64,000 nt of DNA from a virus, in the IMG/VR virus record IMGVR_UViG_3300020156_000021, positions 64,001-128,000 of that record; one strand, given 5' to 3'. A program made the position numbers and the translations under genes. Under the pieces are notes generated by a model. It was not told the origin of the DNA and did not search any database. It saw only the letters and a program-made list of their open reading frames with translations. Positions 8,676 to 17,354 of the stretch are shown here, piece after piece (position 1 is the stretch's first letter; each line of letters starts with the position of its first letter).

Positions 8676-8960
8676 TTATAAAGTATTACCACAATTCTTA
8701 CACGTATAATAAGTAGCGTTTCTACCTCTCTGCCCATCAGCGTCCGTATCTTCTATATATCTCTGTGTTTCAAATTCACTACAGCCACATTCAGAACAGA
8801 TTTGATTGTCAGTAGCATATGTATTAATCTTATCATCTAATTTTTGAGAAAATTGTTTAGGATACTTATTAACTTCATATAACAAATCATTTAATATTTC
8901 TATTACTTCGCTTTTTGAATATCGTTCATCTAAAAATTCTATGTATTCATCTATGTCCAT
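8676..8960 (-). CDS. zinc-ribbon protein, 94 aa
   Basis: N-terminal helical domain, then CSECGCSEFETQ...YYTCKNCGNTL: two CxxC knuckles about 30 residues apart. This looks like a nucleic-acid-binding or adaptor zinc ribbon. Its stop falls in the AT-rich box upstream of the next promoter. Confidence 0.75.
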   Translation of the reverse strand: MDIDEYIEFLDERYSKSEVIEILNDLLYEVNKYPKQFSQKLDDKINTYATDNQICSECGCSEFETQRYIEDTDADGQRGRNATYYTCKNCGNTL

Positions 8961-8985
8961 GAAAACCTCTTTCTATTTCACACTA

Positions 8986-9897
8986 TTATTTATTTTTTTG
9001 TTTATTTAATTCTACTTCTTTTAGTCTTTCATTAATTCTTTGTCCTTTATATCTACGTTTTGGCATTATATGTTTCTTATATTCATATTTCAACCATAAA
9101 AAGATTTGATGATATTTTTCATATGTATAATTGGGGTTCAATTGATTATACCAATCATTAAGTGATTTTTCTCCTTTGCTTATATTACAAGATTTACAAC
9201 CAGGAATACAATTACTTAAATCGTTTTTCCCATCAAATATTGTGTGATCTTTTTGTAAATCTTGTTGAGTATATGAATATTTACCTCCATATCTTATATA
9301 ATGATCTTCAATTGGAAGTCCACAATAAGCACATCTCTGATTAAAGAAATTTTTACAATCATTCCATTCTTCATCATATATTATATGCTTTTTAGGTTTT
9401 CTTTTTATTGTATAAACTTTTTGTTTATCTGTATTATTACGTCTCCATTTAACTCTCGTATGATAAATTCTCTCTTCTTTTTCTTTTTCCCATATTTTAA
9501 ATTCATCAGTACTCATATATTTTTTAACTGCTGCTTTAAATTTTTCTGGATTATCTTTTGCCCATTGTTCTGCATCTATAATTTCACATTCTATACATGT
9601 AGGATTAAAATAATATGTTTTATTTCCTTCAGTATTTATATATTCTTTAAAATAAAATTCTTTAAATTCCTTTTCTAATCCACACTTCGAACATGGTTTA
9701 TATTTATTTTCATATTCTATAGGAAAGTCTATTTCACTTCTTTTTCTATAATGTCTTTTACAACCACAATGAGTTTTTAAACCTCTTCTTAAAGAAGCAC
9801 CATTAATTTTAATTTCTTTATCGGGCTTACATGAACAAACACATATCCACATTGATTCTCCAGCATATCTTAATACTGTTAAATCGCCAAATACCAT
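8986..9897 (-). CDS. HNH endonuclease (probably starts further upstream)
   Basis: 303 aa from the first ATG. The C-terminal third has the HNH core: CAYCGLPI, DHTIFDG and CKSCNISKG; two further Cys pairs lie in the N-terminal and middle parts. The N-terminus FGDLTVLRYAGESMWICVCSC is the small domain common to phage AP2/HNH homing-type nucleases, where it is normally preceded by ~10 residues. In frame upstream, ISGFIDLSN would supply these, starting at ATA 9922-9924, six bases after AAGGAGGGA; the ATG itself has no ribosome binding site. Free-standing homing endonucleases are common in large phages. Confidence 0.8.
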   Translation of the reverse strand: MVFGDLTVLRYAGESMWICVCSCKPDKEIKINGASLRRGLKTHCGCKRHYRKRSEIDFPIEYENKYKPCSKCGLEKEFKEFYFKEYINTEGNKTYYFNPTCIECEIIDAEQWAKDNPEKFKAAVKKYMSTDEFKIWEKEKEERIYHTRVKWRRNNTDKQKVYTIKRKPKKHIIYDEEWNDCKNFFNQRCAYCGLPIEDHYIRYGGKYSYTQQDLQKDHTIFDGKNDLSNCIPGCKSCNISKGEKSLNDWYNQLNPNYTYEKYHQIFLWLKYEYKKHIMPKRRYKGQRINERLKEVELNKQKNK

Positions 9898-9969
9898 ATT
9901 CGATAAATCTATAAAACCACTTATATTATATCCCTCCTTATTGTCTTAGCTTGCAACCAAAAATACATT

Positions 9970-10245
9970 TTACAACAACTTGTTAACTAAATCCTTGTTT
10001 CTGACATCTTCTTTAAGTCTATTGTACTTAGCCATTCCAATACTCTCATGCTCAAGAATTTTCAAGAAAGCTTTAAATGGATTCCTATAACAATACGATA
10101 TATTAGGGACTGTAACACAAAACCTTAATCCTTCTCTGAAATCGAAAGCCATTATAATTTTAACGTAGGATTTAACTTTATGTTCTGGCTTATATCCATA
10201 AAATATTGGTGAATCATATTCTCTATAATATAGAACTTTTTTCAT
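9970..10245 (-). CDS. hypothetical protein, 91 aa
   Basis: Start chosen at ATG 10245 (GAAAGGAAAATT upstream) rather than 10287. Reads MKKVLYYREYDSPIF; aromatic-rich with a basic C-terminal helix. No known domain. Confidence 0.65.
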   Translation of the reverse strand: MKKVLYYREYDSPIFYGYKPEHKVKSYVKIIMAFDFREGLRFCVTVPNISYCYRNPFKAFLKILEHESIGMAKYNRLKEDVRNKDLVNKLL

Positions 10246-10330
10246 AATAATTTTCCTTTCTTGTGATAAAATTCTCTTTTTATGCAAATATTTTTCTATA
10301 GTATTGTGGTTAAATTTTTCTTTTTCTCAA

Positions 10331-10340
10331 TATATAGTAT
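10331..10340. repeat. TATATAGTAT element (one of three)
   Basis: The same decamer occurs twice more at 31944-31953 and 31975-31984, each time in a gene-free spacer. A role as a promoter or binding site is a guess. Confidence 0.3.
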
Positions 10341-10355
10341 AACAATCAATATTAT

Positions 10356-10505
10356 TTATATTTGTGTTAAAGGAATCAATAATAAATTTAAAAATAACAA
10401 CACTATAGATAATTTATAATATCTTTTTTTAATACAAATTATTTGAAGCAATAGTGCAATAATCTGTAATCCGAAAAACATAAAAAATGAATAATAATTG
10501 TTCAT
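10356..10505 (-). CDS. small membrane protein, 49 aa
   Basis: ATG at 10505 with AAGGAGGAG seven bases upstream. Two hydrophobic segments (about residues 6-22 and 31-45) separated by KKRYYK imply a two-span protein with a basic loop. Unknown function. Confidence 0.65.
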   Translation of the reverse strand: MNNYYSFFMFFGLQIIALLLQIICIKKRYYKLSIVLLFLNLLLIPLTQI

Positions 10506-10534
10506 ATATTTCTCCTCCTTTTTAATAATTAAAA

Positions 10535-11437
10535 TTATTTGTAATTAACTTTTATGTAATCAAGGACATCGCCTAGCCCTAATTTATTCATACAATAATC
10601 ATACAATTTAGGGTGAGTAATCTTCATTTTTTGAAAACGATTTGGCTCCTTTTCGAGATGACAACCAAACATACAAAACATACATCCCGTGCGTTCATAA
10701 CCCATATCATAGATTTTAGAATAAGATAGATTAAAAGTTTTTATGTAGTTCCAAATATCTTCTTCTAACCAAAAACTCAATGGTTGGCTTGTAGGTCTTG
10801 CTTTATCAAATGCATTACAGCCGTATTTTAAATACTGAGTGTTCCTGTTTGTTGATTCTGAAGCCATAGTTCCTAAAATTGCATATTTTACTTCTTTCTT
10901 TTCATATTTTTTTATTGGATTTTTCTTCATTACATCACAACATTGATGTGAAACTAAAAAAGGAGCATCCAACAAATATTTGTATTTTGCACAACTATAT
11001 TTTTGGTTTTGTTTGATATTTTTAGGACTATTTCTATCAAAACTCTGACTAGCATATCCATTGGGTGTGCTTCGTGCTGACTTTACTTTTAATGAAACTT
11101 CTTTACTTATAACTGGATAGCCATATTTTTCTATAACATCTTTAAAGTTCATTTTAGGTTTAAGCCAAATAACATTATCTATTGTCTTAACAAATTCTCT
11201 TATTTCTGGATATTCAAGTCCAGTGTCAACAAAAACTGCTGGTACATCAGGATATAAGCTTTTTACAATATGTAATAATACTGTACTATCCTTGCCCCCT
11301 GAAAATGATATGTATACTTGCCCATTCCAATACTCATACCACTCTCTAATTCTCTGTTTCGTTTTTTCTATTTTAATTTCTATGGGGAGTGATTGTAATT
11401 GTTTTAACTGCCATCCTTCTATTGTAATTCGCCTCAC
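10535..11437 (-). CDS. PP-loop ATPase of the PAPS reductase family
   Basis: SFSGGKDS at residues 45-51 is the ATP-pyrophosphatase loop; CCDVMKK and GCMFCMFGC are likely metal-binding cysteines. The family includes PAPS reductase, DndC and many phage proteins of unknown substrate; the extra cysteines set it apart from sulfate reduction. The open frame begins at GTG 11437 without a site, but GAGG lies 9 bases before an in-frame ATA at 11420-11422, giving a protein starting EGWQLKQLQSLP, which fits the usual family start. A second, divergent member is at 14125. Confidence 0.8.
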   Translation of the reverse strand: MRRITIEGWQLKQLQSLPIEIKIEKTKQRIREWYEYWNGQVYISFSGGKDSTVLLHIVKSLYPDVPAVFVDTGLEYPEIREFVKTIDNVIWLKPKMNFKDVIEKYGYPVISKEVSLKVKSARSTPNGYASQSFDRNSPKNIKQNQKYSCAKYKYLLDAPFLVSHQCCDVMKKNPIKKYEKKEVKYAILGTMASESTNRNTQYLKYGCNAFDKARPTSQPLSFWLEEDIWNYIKTFNLSYSKIYDMGYERTGCMFCMFGCHLEKEPNRFQKMKITHPKLYDYCMNKLGLGDVLDYIKVNYK

Positions 11438-11478
11438 TTTTATATTAATATTTTAAATATTTGAATAAAACTCTTTAT

Positions 11479-11775
11479 TTATTCACATTTATTTTTATAT
11501 TTATTAAGCTTTTCAACCATATCTTCTGCTTTTGTATTTTCTTCTTTATCAAGCCTAAGTAATTCATTGAAGTATTCATACATTCTTTCATTACCATCCA
11601 TGAATAACTTAAACTGTTCTTTTGCTTTTTCTTCTCCAATATCAACTATCATGTATTTATATAGGTGAAAAAATCCTGAAGCCATGCCTAAGTCGTAAGC
11701 ACGATATTCCCTACTATCCTTAATAATAGTTTCAAACTCTTTAGATATAAAATTACTTACTTTATATTCTGACAT
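11479..11775 (-). CDS. hypothetical helical protein, 98 aa
   Basis: All-helical prediction by eye with Glu/Lys-rich C-terminus; no cysteines apart from one near the end. GAAAGGAG upstream of ATG. Unknown. Confidence 0.65.
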   Translation of the reverse strand: MSEYKVSNFISKEFETIIKDSREYRAYDLGMASGFFHLYKYMIVDIGEEKAKEQFKLFMDGNERMYEYFNELLRLDKEENTKAEDMVEKLNKYKNKCE

Positions 11776-11817
11776 AAAATTCTCCTTTCACTATTTAAAC
11801 ATATAACATCTTTTATG

Positions 11818-12114
11818 TTAACTCCATTCAAAATTACCACAAGTTTTAGTTCCAGGTATCCAAGCTTCATCACTCTTAATTGGCTCTTGAATATTGTTTG
11901 GTATTTCTAAATCACAATATTCTTGATATCTACAAGCACTACAAGTACTCTTTCGATAATTTGATCTTCTTTCTGCAAAAGATGTTCTATTATACTTCTC
12001 AGTCATTAACTCAAATAATAAATCCGACATTCTTTGTTTATCTTTTAAAGCATATTCATATTTTTTCTTATATGTTTTTAATTCTTCAATTTCTTGTAAA
12101 AGTTCTTCTAACAT
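11818..12114 (-). CDS. coiled coil plus Cys cluster, 98 aa
   Basis: Residues 1-40 form a Leu/Glu/Lys coiled coil; residues ~57-70 hold CSACRYQEYC and a further Cys near the C-terminus (TCGNF), a likely zinc site. AAAGGAAT upstream. Unknown role. Confidence 0.65.
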   Translation of the reverse strand: MLEELLQEIEELKTYKKKYEYALKDKQRMSDLLFELMTEKYNRTSFAERRSNYRKSTCSACRYQEYCDLEIPNNIQEPIKSDEAWIPGTKTCGNFEWS

Positions 12115-12134
12115 ATGTATTCCTTTCTTTTTAA

Positions 12135-12266
12135 TTAATAGTAATCTCCATCAACTATACATTCATCACATAGCCAATATCTATAACCACAACTTCTATC
12201 TAAAAATTCATCTCCATTACCTTCTGGTATCTCTTTACCGCACACTTCACAAATTTCATTATCTAT
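12135..12266 (-). CDS. zinc-ribbon protein, 43 aa, likely AUA start
   Basis: The frame reads I-D-N-E-I then CEVCGKE and CDECIVDGDYY, two CxxC knuckles, ending at TAA 12135. No ATG, TTG or well-placed GTG exists: AAAGGAG at 12275-12281 is followed after 8 bases by ATA at 12264-12266. Coding is supported by the zinc-ribbon pattern and the clean end; the start codon is inference. Confidence 0.5.
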   Translation of the reverse strand: MDNEICEVCGKEIPEGNGDEFLDRSCGYRYWLCDECIVDGDYY

Positions 12267-12303
12267 ACGACTCACTCCTTTCACTTAGAATGAAATGGAA
12301 ATT

Positions 12304-12627
12304 TCAAATCAATTTCTTTACTTCTGACCATTCATGCTTTTCTTCTACATTATCTTTTATTCTTCTGATTTCTCTGAATTCTTCACCATCAACCATATAG
12401 TATCCAAATTCTTTAAGTACGTCTGAATTAAATTCGTTACCTTCTTGTGGGCAAAATACTATTTTACACTGTTTAGAAAATAATGCATTATCATTAAGTT
12501 TTTTAATATCATCATTTAGTAAATATAAATCGGCTTCAATATTCCACGCCGTATATATTGCTTTAACTAAATTATTTTCTGAAAAATAACCCGAATCTCC
12601 CATATAGTTTTCGTAATAAAATCTCAT
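12304..12627 (-). CDS. hypothetical protein, 107 aa
   Basis: MRFYYENYMGDSGYFSE start resembles short alpha/beta phage proteins; acidic with a charged C-terminus. GAAAGGGG upstream. No domain recognised. Confidence 0.65.
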   Translation of the reverse strand: MRFYYENYMGDSGYFSENNLVKAIYTAWNIEADLYLLNDDIKKLNDNALFSKQCKIVFCPQEGNEFNSDVLKEFGYYMVDGEEFREIRRIKDNVEEKHEWSEVKKLI

Positions 12628-12658
12628 ATACTAACCCCTTTCATTTTGATTAAAACTA

Positions 12659-13153
12659 TTATTTGGCTAAATAATTAGTTATTTTTATATCAACAATTTT
12701 ATTACCATATCTAGATAATTTGTCTAACTCTTCAACAGCCCATATATCTTTATACACATTATGTACTTCATTTACAAATATGTTTCTTATTTTAATAATA
12801 TCTTCTTTAGAAATCTTGACAATATTATCTTTACTATCATAAGTTGAAATTTCATCAGGTAATTCATTTTCATCAATTACCAGATATAGAGTTGTGGACG
12901 GACAGGCATCTCCTACTACATTAGCATCATAATAAAATATATAATTCTCTTCTTTATCGCCTGAAAAACTCATTGAACCAGAATTATCACCAAAAACATG
13001 TAAATCATCAGGTTGTATATTTAAAAATTTATTGGGGTGTTTTTTAAATTTATCAATAATTTGGAGACATTCTTCTATTGTGTTTTCCCAATATTGTACA
13101 TAAAAAGTTCCTGTTGGCATTTTTATAAATTCCCTTGCACCTAAAAGTTGCAT
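12659..13153 (-). CDS. hypothetical protein, 164 aa
   Basis: Start at ATG 13153, seven bases after AAAGGAG (a GTG one codon earlier is less likely). Mixed alpha/beta protein rich in Asp/Asn, with YYDANVVGDACPSTTLYLVIDENELP in the middle (no cysteine pair). No known family. Confidence 0.65.
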   Translation of the reverse strand: MQLLGAREFIKMPTGTFYVQYWENTIEECLQIIDKFKKHPNKFLNIQPDDLHVFGDNSGSMSFSGDKEENYIFYYDANVVGDACPSTTLYLVIDENELPDEISTYDSKDNIVKISKEDIIKIRNIFVNEVHNVYKDIWAVEELDKLSRYGNKIVDIKITNYLAK

Positions 13154-13191
13154 CACATTTCTCCTTTCAATATTTTAACAAATAGTCAATT

Positions 13192-13377
13192 TCAATCAAA
13201 TTTATCTTGCCAATTATGTTTCAATTCTTTCATAGCATCTTGGCACTCATGTAGTAGTTTTCTTTCAGGATTTGTATAATTATTTCCTGGAATTGCTTGG
13301 TTCATTACATTCATTAGAGTATCTACAATATCCACTAATCCACTAACTGTTTGTTCAATTTTTTTATTATCTTTCAT
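13192..13377 (-). CDS. hypothetical helical protein, 61 aa
   Basis: Two predicted helices, perfect AAGGAGG site. Unknown. Confidence 0.65.
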   Translation of the reverse strand: MKDNKKIEQTVSGLVDIVDTLMNVMNQAIPGNNYTNPERKLLHECQDAMKELKHNWQDKFD

Positions 13378-13414
13378 GATTACCTCCTTAACTTGATATA
13401 GAATATTCCTTTTG

Positions 13415-13621
13415 TTAAAATGTTAAAACAATCCATGCTTCATCACTATCTCTTGTAATAAATAAAGAATATTCCTTTGTTGCTTTATTTTGAAACAATT
13501 CACATATCCATATGTTTGATATTTCAAAATCTTCAAAACCACAACTTCTATATCCTAATCTCTCATTTTCTTGTAAAAACTTTTCTCTTTCTGAATAAGT
13601 TTTAATTTCATAAGACTTCAT
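13415..13621 (-). CDS. hypothetical protein, 68 aa
   Basis: MKSYEIKTYSEREKF start, with a beta-rich C-terminal half (WICELFQ, YSLFITRD, AWIVLTF). GAAAGGTG upstream. Unknown. Confidence 0.65.
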   Translation of the reverse strand: MKSYEIKTYSEREKFLQENERLGYRSCGFEDFEISNIWICELFQNKATKEYSLFITRDSDEAWIVLTF

Positions 13622-13650
13622 TCAATATCACCTTTCAATCGTGATCAAAT

Positions 13651-13836
13651 TTACCTTTTGTAACGACTATTCATTACATTTATTAATTCTTTTTGATATG
13701 GATATAGTTTACATCCTAAATATTCCTCTGCAAATTCGGCAGGATGTTCTCTATAAAATCTTATAAACTTAGTCATTTTTCTTTTGTGAAAATAATGTTT
13801 AATACTGCTAATTATATTTTTAATAAATTGAAACAT
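13651..13836 (-). CDS. stand-alone terminase-N-terminus-like peptide, 61 aa
   Basis: After a basic leader, FIRFYREHPAEFAEEYLG followed by LYPYQKELI closely recalls the first ~40 residues of many phage large terminases (F-R-P--F-E--LG--L-PYQ), but the ATPase and nuclease domains are absent and the frame ends cleanly. It has its own GGAAAGGAG site. It could be a remnant, an independent small protein or a regulator of packaging. Confidence 0.6.
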   Translation of the reverse strand: MFQFIKNIISSIKHYFHKRKMTKFIRFYREHPAEFAEEYLGCKLYPYQKELINVMNSRYKR

Positions 13837-13872
13837 ATAAACTCCTTTCCGACTTGATACAGAACATGCATT

Positions 13873-14061
13873 TTAACACGATTTATTTATACAATTTTCA
13901 ATATCTTCTACTAATTCTGATAATGTCCATCCTTCAGCATATAAATTACTATCTTCATCATTTGAAAATGCTCTCCAAAATTTATACCTATCATCAAATC
14001 CAAAATCTTTATGTAATGAACAATTATATTTCTTCTCTATATATTTTTTAGTTAAACTCAT
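13873..14061 (-). CDS. hypothetical protein, 62 aa
   Basis: MSLTKKYIEKKYNCS start; acidic C-terminal helix. AAGGGAG upstream. Unknown. Confidence 0.6.
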   Translation of the reverse strand: MSLTKKYIEKKYNCSLHKDFGFDDRYKFWRAFSNDEDSNLYAEGWTLSELVEDIENCINKSC

Positions 14062-14124
14062 ACTTTTCTCCCTTCTTTAAGTCTTGTCAAAACAAACATT
14101 TTATGCAAACATTATATTATCATT

Positions 14125-15405
14125 TTAAAATAATTTACAACCACTTTGTTTAAATTCATTAACTTTATTGTTCCAATCTTCCTTAGTCCATCCAAAATAT
14201 TTTATTAAACATTTCTTACACATAAACTTATCAATATTTCTTCCGAACATTTTCATATTCATGGCAAGAGTATCTTTGTCTTTTATAGTAGCTATGTTTC
14301 CACGCTTATTTAGACAACCATTTGAGCATGTACGCAAGAAATATTTTTCAGCCACTTCATATGTAATATCTTTATAATCAGCAAATTCTTGTATACCTTC
14401 AGGTGTTGGTTCTTTTCTATATACTCCACCATTCCATGCTTCTTGAACATATTCTTTTAAAGTACAGTTCATTATAATCCATTTATAATTGTCTTTAAAA
14501 TCCTGTTCAAGTCTTTGTCTCCATCTTTCATACATCTTTGGATACCAATATTTATCTAGTACCCATGTTGACTTCGTATAATTAGGACAAACAATTCCAC
14601 AGCCTACTCTATCATAACCCTTTTTATACTTTTGATTTATTTCAATACCTTCTCTAAATATGTATAACCATATATCTAGGTCAGTCCATTGTCTTATAGG
14701 TAATATACCTATCCAATCACGTTTCTTACCCCATTTTTCATTTATCCAAACATCACCATATGTAGACCTATTATTACTTTCATCATTTCTCATACCGAAT
14801 AAAAACAATAATTTAGCATTATCATCAAAATTATCTATAGTAGGACTTTCTTTAAAATATGTACAACAAACTCTATTTAATCTTGAAGGTATAATATTTT
14901 CTTCTTCACTCCAATTATAAAAACTTTTATGTTTTCCTTTTGGACGTATAAATTTATATTGTTGTTTTTTAGCCATTATATTACTATCAGCCACATCCAT
15001 TGTAGTAACATTAAAATATGTATCAAAAGTTAGTCCGGATTTTTTAGCCAAGTATGTTTTAACCATACTATCTTTACCAGTTGAATTAGTATTAATAATT
15101 GTTCTATCAGTATTTGATCCATAAGCTCGTAATAATCTAATACTTTTGAATTCTAACTCATTTAGTCTGTCAAGATTTTTATTAACTAACTGCGACCATG
15201 TTATTATATTTATATTATTATTATATTTAGTATAGGATAATTTCAAATCATTGTCAATATGTATTCTGGCAAATTTAATTATATTACCATCTGAATCAAA
15301 TCCTTTTATTATTTGATTATCAATCCACCAATAACCTTCCTTTAATCCCATATCTATACCACTATCATTTAGGAATTGTATATATTCTTTAAATACTGGT
15401 AACAA
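14125..15405 (-). CDS. divergent PP-loop (PAPS reductase-family) protein, 426 aa
   Basis: NSTGKDS at 107-113 is a PP-loop in which the usual first SG is NST; GYDRVGCGIVCPNY and two late Cys pairs (CSNGC, CKKC) suggest an iron-sulfur or zinc centre. An N-terminal ~100-residue domain and a C-terminal Cys domain make it longer than PAPS reductase. It starts at TTG with GAGGTGG. The reaction is unknown; tRNA, nucleotide or DNA sulfur chemistry are options within the family. The family call is good, the function is not. Confidence 0.75.
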   Translation of the reverse strand: MLPVFKEYIQFLNDSGIDMGLKEGYWWIDNQIIKGFDSDGNIIKFARIHIDNDLKLSYTKYNNNINIITWSQLVNKNLDRLNELEFKSIRLLRAYGSNTDRTIINTNSTGKDSMVKTYLAKKSGLTFDTYFNVTTMDVADSNIMAKKQQYKFIRPKGKHKSFYNWSEEENIIPSRLNRVCCTYFKESPTIDNFDDNAKLLFLFGMRNDESNNRSTYGDVWINEKWGKKRDWIGILPIRQWTDLDIWLYIFREGIEINQKYKKGYDRVGCGIVCPNYTKSTWVLDKYWYPKMYERWRQRLEQDFKDNYKWIIMNCTLKEYVQEAWNGGVYRKEPTPEGIQEFADYKDITYEVAEKYFLRTCSNGCLNKRGNIATIKDKDTLAMNMKMFGRNIDKFMCKKCLIKYFGWTKEDWNNKVNEFKQSGCKLF

Positions 15406-15414
15406 ATAACCACC

Positions 15415-15843
15415 TCACATATTTCTAAGTATTTGTAATGCTTTTGCATACTTTTCAATTCTTTTAACATCCTTTTTAGTTACAGTTTCAAGTCTACTAA
15501 CATCACCATTATGCGCTAAATCTAAACATTTAACATATGTTGCTAACTCATTAGTTTTAACTCTTTTTATATAATCAAAATAATCTTCACTTTTCCTATG
15601 AGTAAGACAATCTAATGCTTCAATAATTTCAATATCAAACCCCAAATTCTTTATATTTTCTAATGTATAATCACTATCTTCTATTACATCATGAAGAACT
15701 GCTACTATTCTTTGTTTTTCATTTTTGCATCCAATCATTAAAGTTAAAGGATGTAATATATACGATTCTCCAGCTTTATCCTTTTGTCCACTATGAGCTT
15801 TTACGGCTATTTCAATTGCTTTTTCTAATAACATATCATACAT
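15415..15843 (-). CDS. MESH1/SpoT-like HD hydrolase
   Basis: 142 aa from ATG 15843 (AAGGAGG upstream). The metal site of (p)ppGpp hydrolases is intact: H17 (KAHSGQKDKAGESYILHP), H51-D52 (VLHDVIEDSDY with E55-D56) and D108 (CLDLAHN). No synthetase, TGS or ACT domain is present, so it is a small alarmone hydrolase of the MESH1 type. By family, it would degrade (p)ppGpp or (p)ppApp made by the host or by toxic alarmone synthetases. Confidence 0.85.
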   Translation of the reverse strand: MYDMLLEKAIEIAVKAHSGQKDKAGESYILHPLTLMIGCKNEKQRIVAVLHDVIEDSDYTLENIKNLGFDIEIIEALDCLTHRKSEDYFDYIKRVKTNELATYVKCLDLAHNGDVSRLETVTKKDVKRIEKYAKALQILRNM

Positions 15844-15924
15844 AGTTAAAACCTCCTTTTTTAATTTTATCATAGCAATTGCATTCTTAATATAGTTCTG
15901 AGTTTGTATGAAATGAAAGATTTA

Positions 15925-16110
15925 TCATGATATAACTTCACATATAATCTTTGGTATCCAATCAAATGTTTCATAACCATCCATATGTTGATAGTATCTA
16001 GCATAGCATTGAGTAAATCCTAATAGTTCTTCTACTTCTAAAATATCATCCTTTTTATAAAAACAATCATTACCACTCCACATATAATCTTTTATTAATT
16101 TTACTTTCAC
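15925..16110 (-). CDS. hypothetical protein, 61 aa
   Basis: MKVKLIKDYMWSGNDCFYKKDD then WIPKIICEV: short SH3-like beta protein of the kind common in Firmicute prophages. GGAGGG upstream. Unknown partner. Confidence 0.6.
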   Translation of the reverse strand: MKVKLIKDYMWSGNDCFYKKDDILEVEELLGFTQCYARYYQHMDGYETFDWIPKIICEVIS

Positions 16111-16140
16111 ATACCCTCCACTTTGATTGAAATGTCACTT

Positions 16141-16260
16141 TTATTCTATTTTTCTTTTATAATCAGGGCAATAATCTGAAGATTCTACATAATCATCTTC
16201 AATTGGACACCAATTATCATTATGCTTATATGCACAACTTCTGCATGATCTAAATTCCAT
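16141..16260 (-). CDS. Cys-rich mini-protein, 39 aa
   Basis: ATG at 16260 with GAAAGGA upstream; CRSCAYKHNDNWC and a later DYCPDY give four cysteines. Likely a zinc-binding micro-protein. A short DNA element (see findings) precedes the next gene. Confidence 0.6.
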   Translation of the reverse strand: MEFRSCRSCAYKHNDNWCPIEDDYVESSDYCPDYKRKIE

Positions 16261-16296
16261 AATATTAATCCTTTCTTTAACAGAATTGTCGTTTGA

Positions 16297-16509
16297 TTAA
16301 AACTCAAAATGTTCATGTTTTAAATCTTCTAACCATTCAGTATCTTTATCTTCAGGATGGATAAAAGCATTTGCATATCCTATTGGTTCAATATAACTAG
16401 AAGATTTATATTTTAACTGTTTGTATAGTGGTGTAACTCTATTTTCTCTTGATATGTATCTTCCGTTTTCATCCATGTTGTATTTATCATAAGCATAACT
16501 ATAAGCCAT
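16297..16509 (-). CDS. hypothetical protein, 70 aa
   Basis: Tyr-rich (MAYSYAYDKYNMDE) with basic middle and acidic end. No upstream site as strong as its neighbours'. Unknown. Confidence 0.5.
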   Translation of the reverse strand: MAYSYAYDKYNMDENGRYISRENRVTPLYKQLKYKSSSYIEPIGYANAFIHPEDKDTEWLEDLKHEHFEF

Positions 16510-16581
16510 ATTAGCATAGTCTATAAATACTTTTCCGTTTATGATAATTCACCACACTTTGCTTAAAATATCCATTTCGTT

Positions 16582-16854
16582 TCAATCTGTATGTTCTACT
16601 CCATTATCTTTTGCAAACATAAATTTATCATAAAAATCAGTGCCATGTTCTTTATCAAATGCTTTACAAGCAGACATGATGGTTCCAATACAGAGTCCAC
16701 TTTTCATATCCCACATAGGAAAAGGTTTCATTAATGCTTGGTTATTTTTATAATAAACTGCTGACAGTTCTACCTCATCTTTTGATTCATAACAAATCCA
16801 TTCAAATACTTTACCTAGCATAATAAAATAATCATTAATATGTTGCTTTTCCAT
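16582..16854 (-). CDS. hypothetical protein, 90 aa
   Basis: Aromatic-rich alpha/beta protein, AAAGGAG upstream. No domain recognised. Confidence 0.6.
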   Translation of the reverse strand: MEKQHINDYFIMLGKVFEWICYESKDEVELSAVYYKNNQALMKPFPMWDMKSGLCIGTIMSACKAFDKEHGTDFYDKFMFAKDNGVEHTD

Positions 16855-16896
16855 TAATTTATAAATCTCCTTTCTTCACAAATGTTCAATTTCGTA

Positions 16897-17109
16897 CTAA
16901 TATTCAGATACAATTATTTTTAGAATATCCTTTAATTTGCCTAGCTCATTACGATGAATTTCAATTGTTCTAACATTAAAATCTAAGTAAGTTGGATTTG
17001 ATTCCTCAAGATACTGTGTAATTACATGAAAATCATCACCACCCATTATATGAACTATTAAATATTGTGTTGGATAAAAATTTTTTATTAAATCTCTTAG
17101 TGAAAACAT
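16897..17109 (-). CDS. hypothetical protein, 70 aa
   Basis: MFSLRDLIKNFYPTQYLIVHI start with alternating strands (YLIVHIMG, TYLDFNV, TIEIHR). Site GAGAGGTG. Unknown. Confidence 0.6.
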   Translation of the reverse strand: MFSLRDLIKNFYPTQYLIVHIMGGDDFHVITQYLEESNPTYLDFNVRTIEIHRNELGKLKDILKIIVSEY

Positions 17110-17152
17110 ATTTCACCTCTCAATTCATTTTATAGTGCATAAAATTCTTGAT

Positions 17153-17314
17153 CTATTCAATTACTGTAACAGTAAATCCATTACTTTCATCAAATTGAAT
17201 AGCATAATCACAATAATAAAATTCTCCCCAATCTTTATAAAAATCTTCTACATGTACTTTCTTTACTTCTCCTACACATCTATTATGCATTCCGCATATT
17301 CCCTGGCACTTCAT
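17153..17314 (-). CDS. Cys-containing small protein, 53 aa
   Basis: ATG at 17314 with AAGGAGG; starts MKCQGICGMHNRCVGEVKK and ends with a beta-like segment. Cys3, Cys7 and Cys13 plus Cys36 may bind a metal. Ends at TAG 17153. Confidence 0.6.
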   Translation of the reverse strand: MKCQGICGMHNRCVGEVKKVHVEDFYKDWGEFYYCDYAIQFDESNGFTVTVIE

Positions 17315-17354
17315 TATTACCTCCTTATAGCATAATCATTAATTATGCGATATT

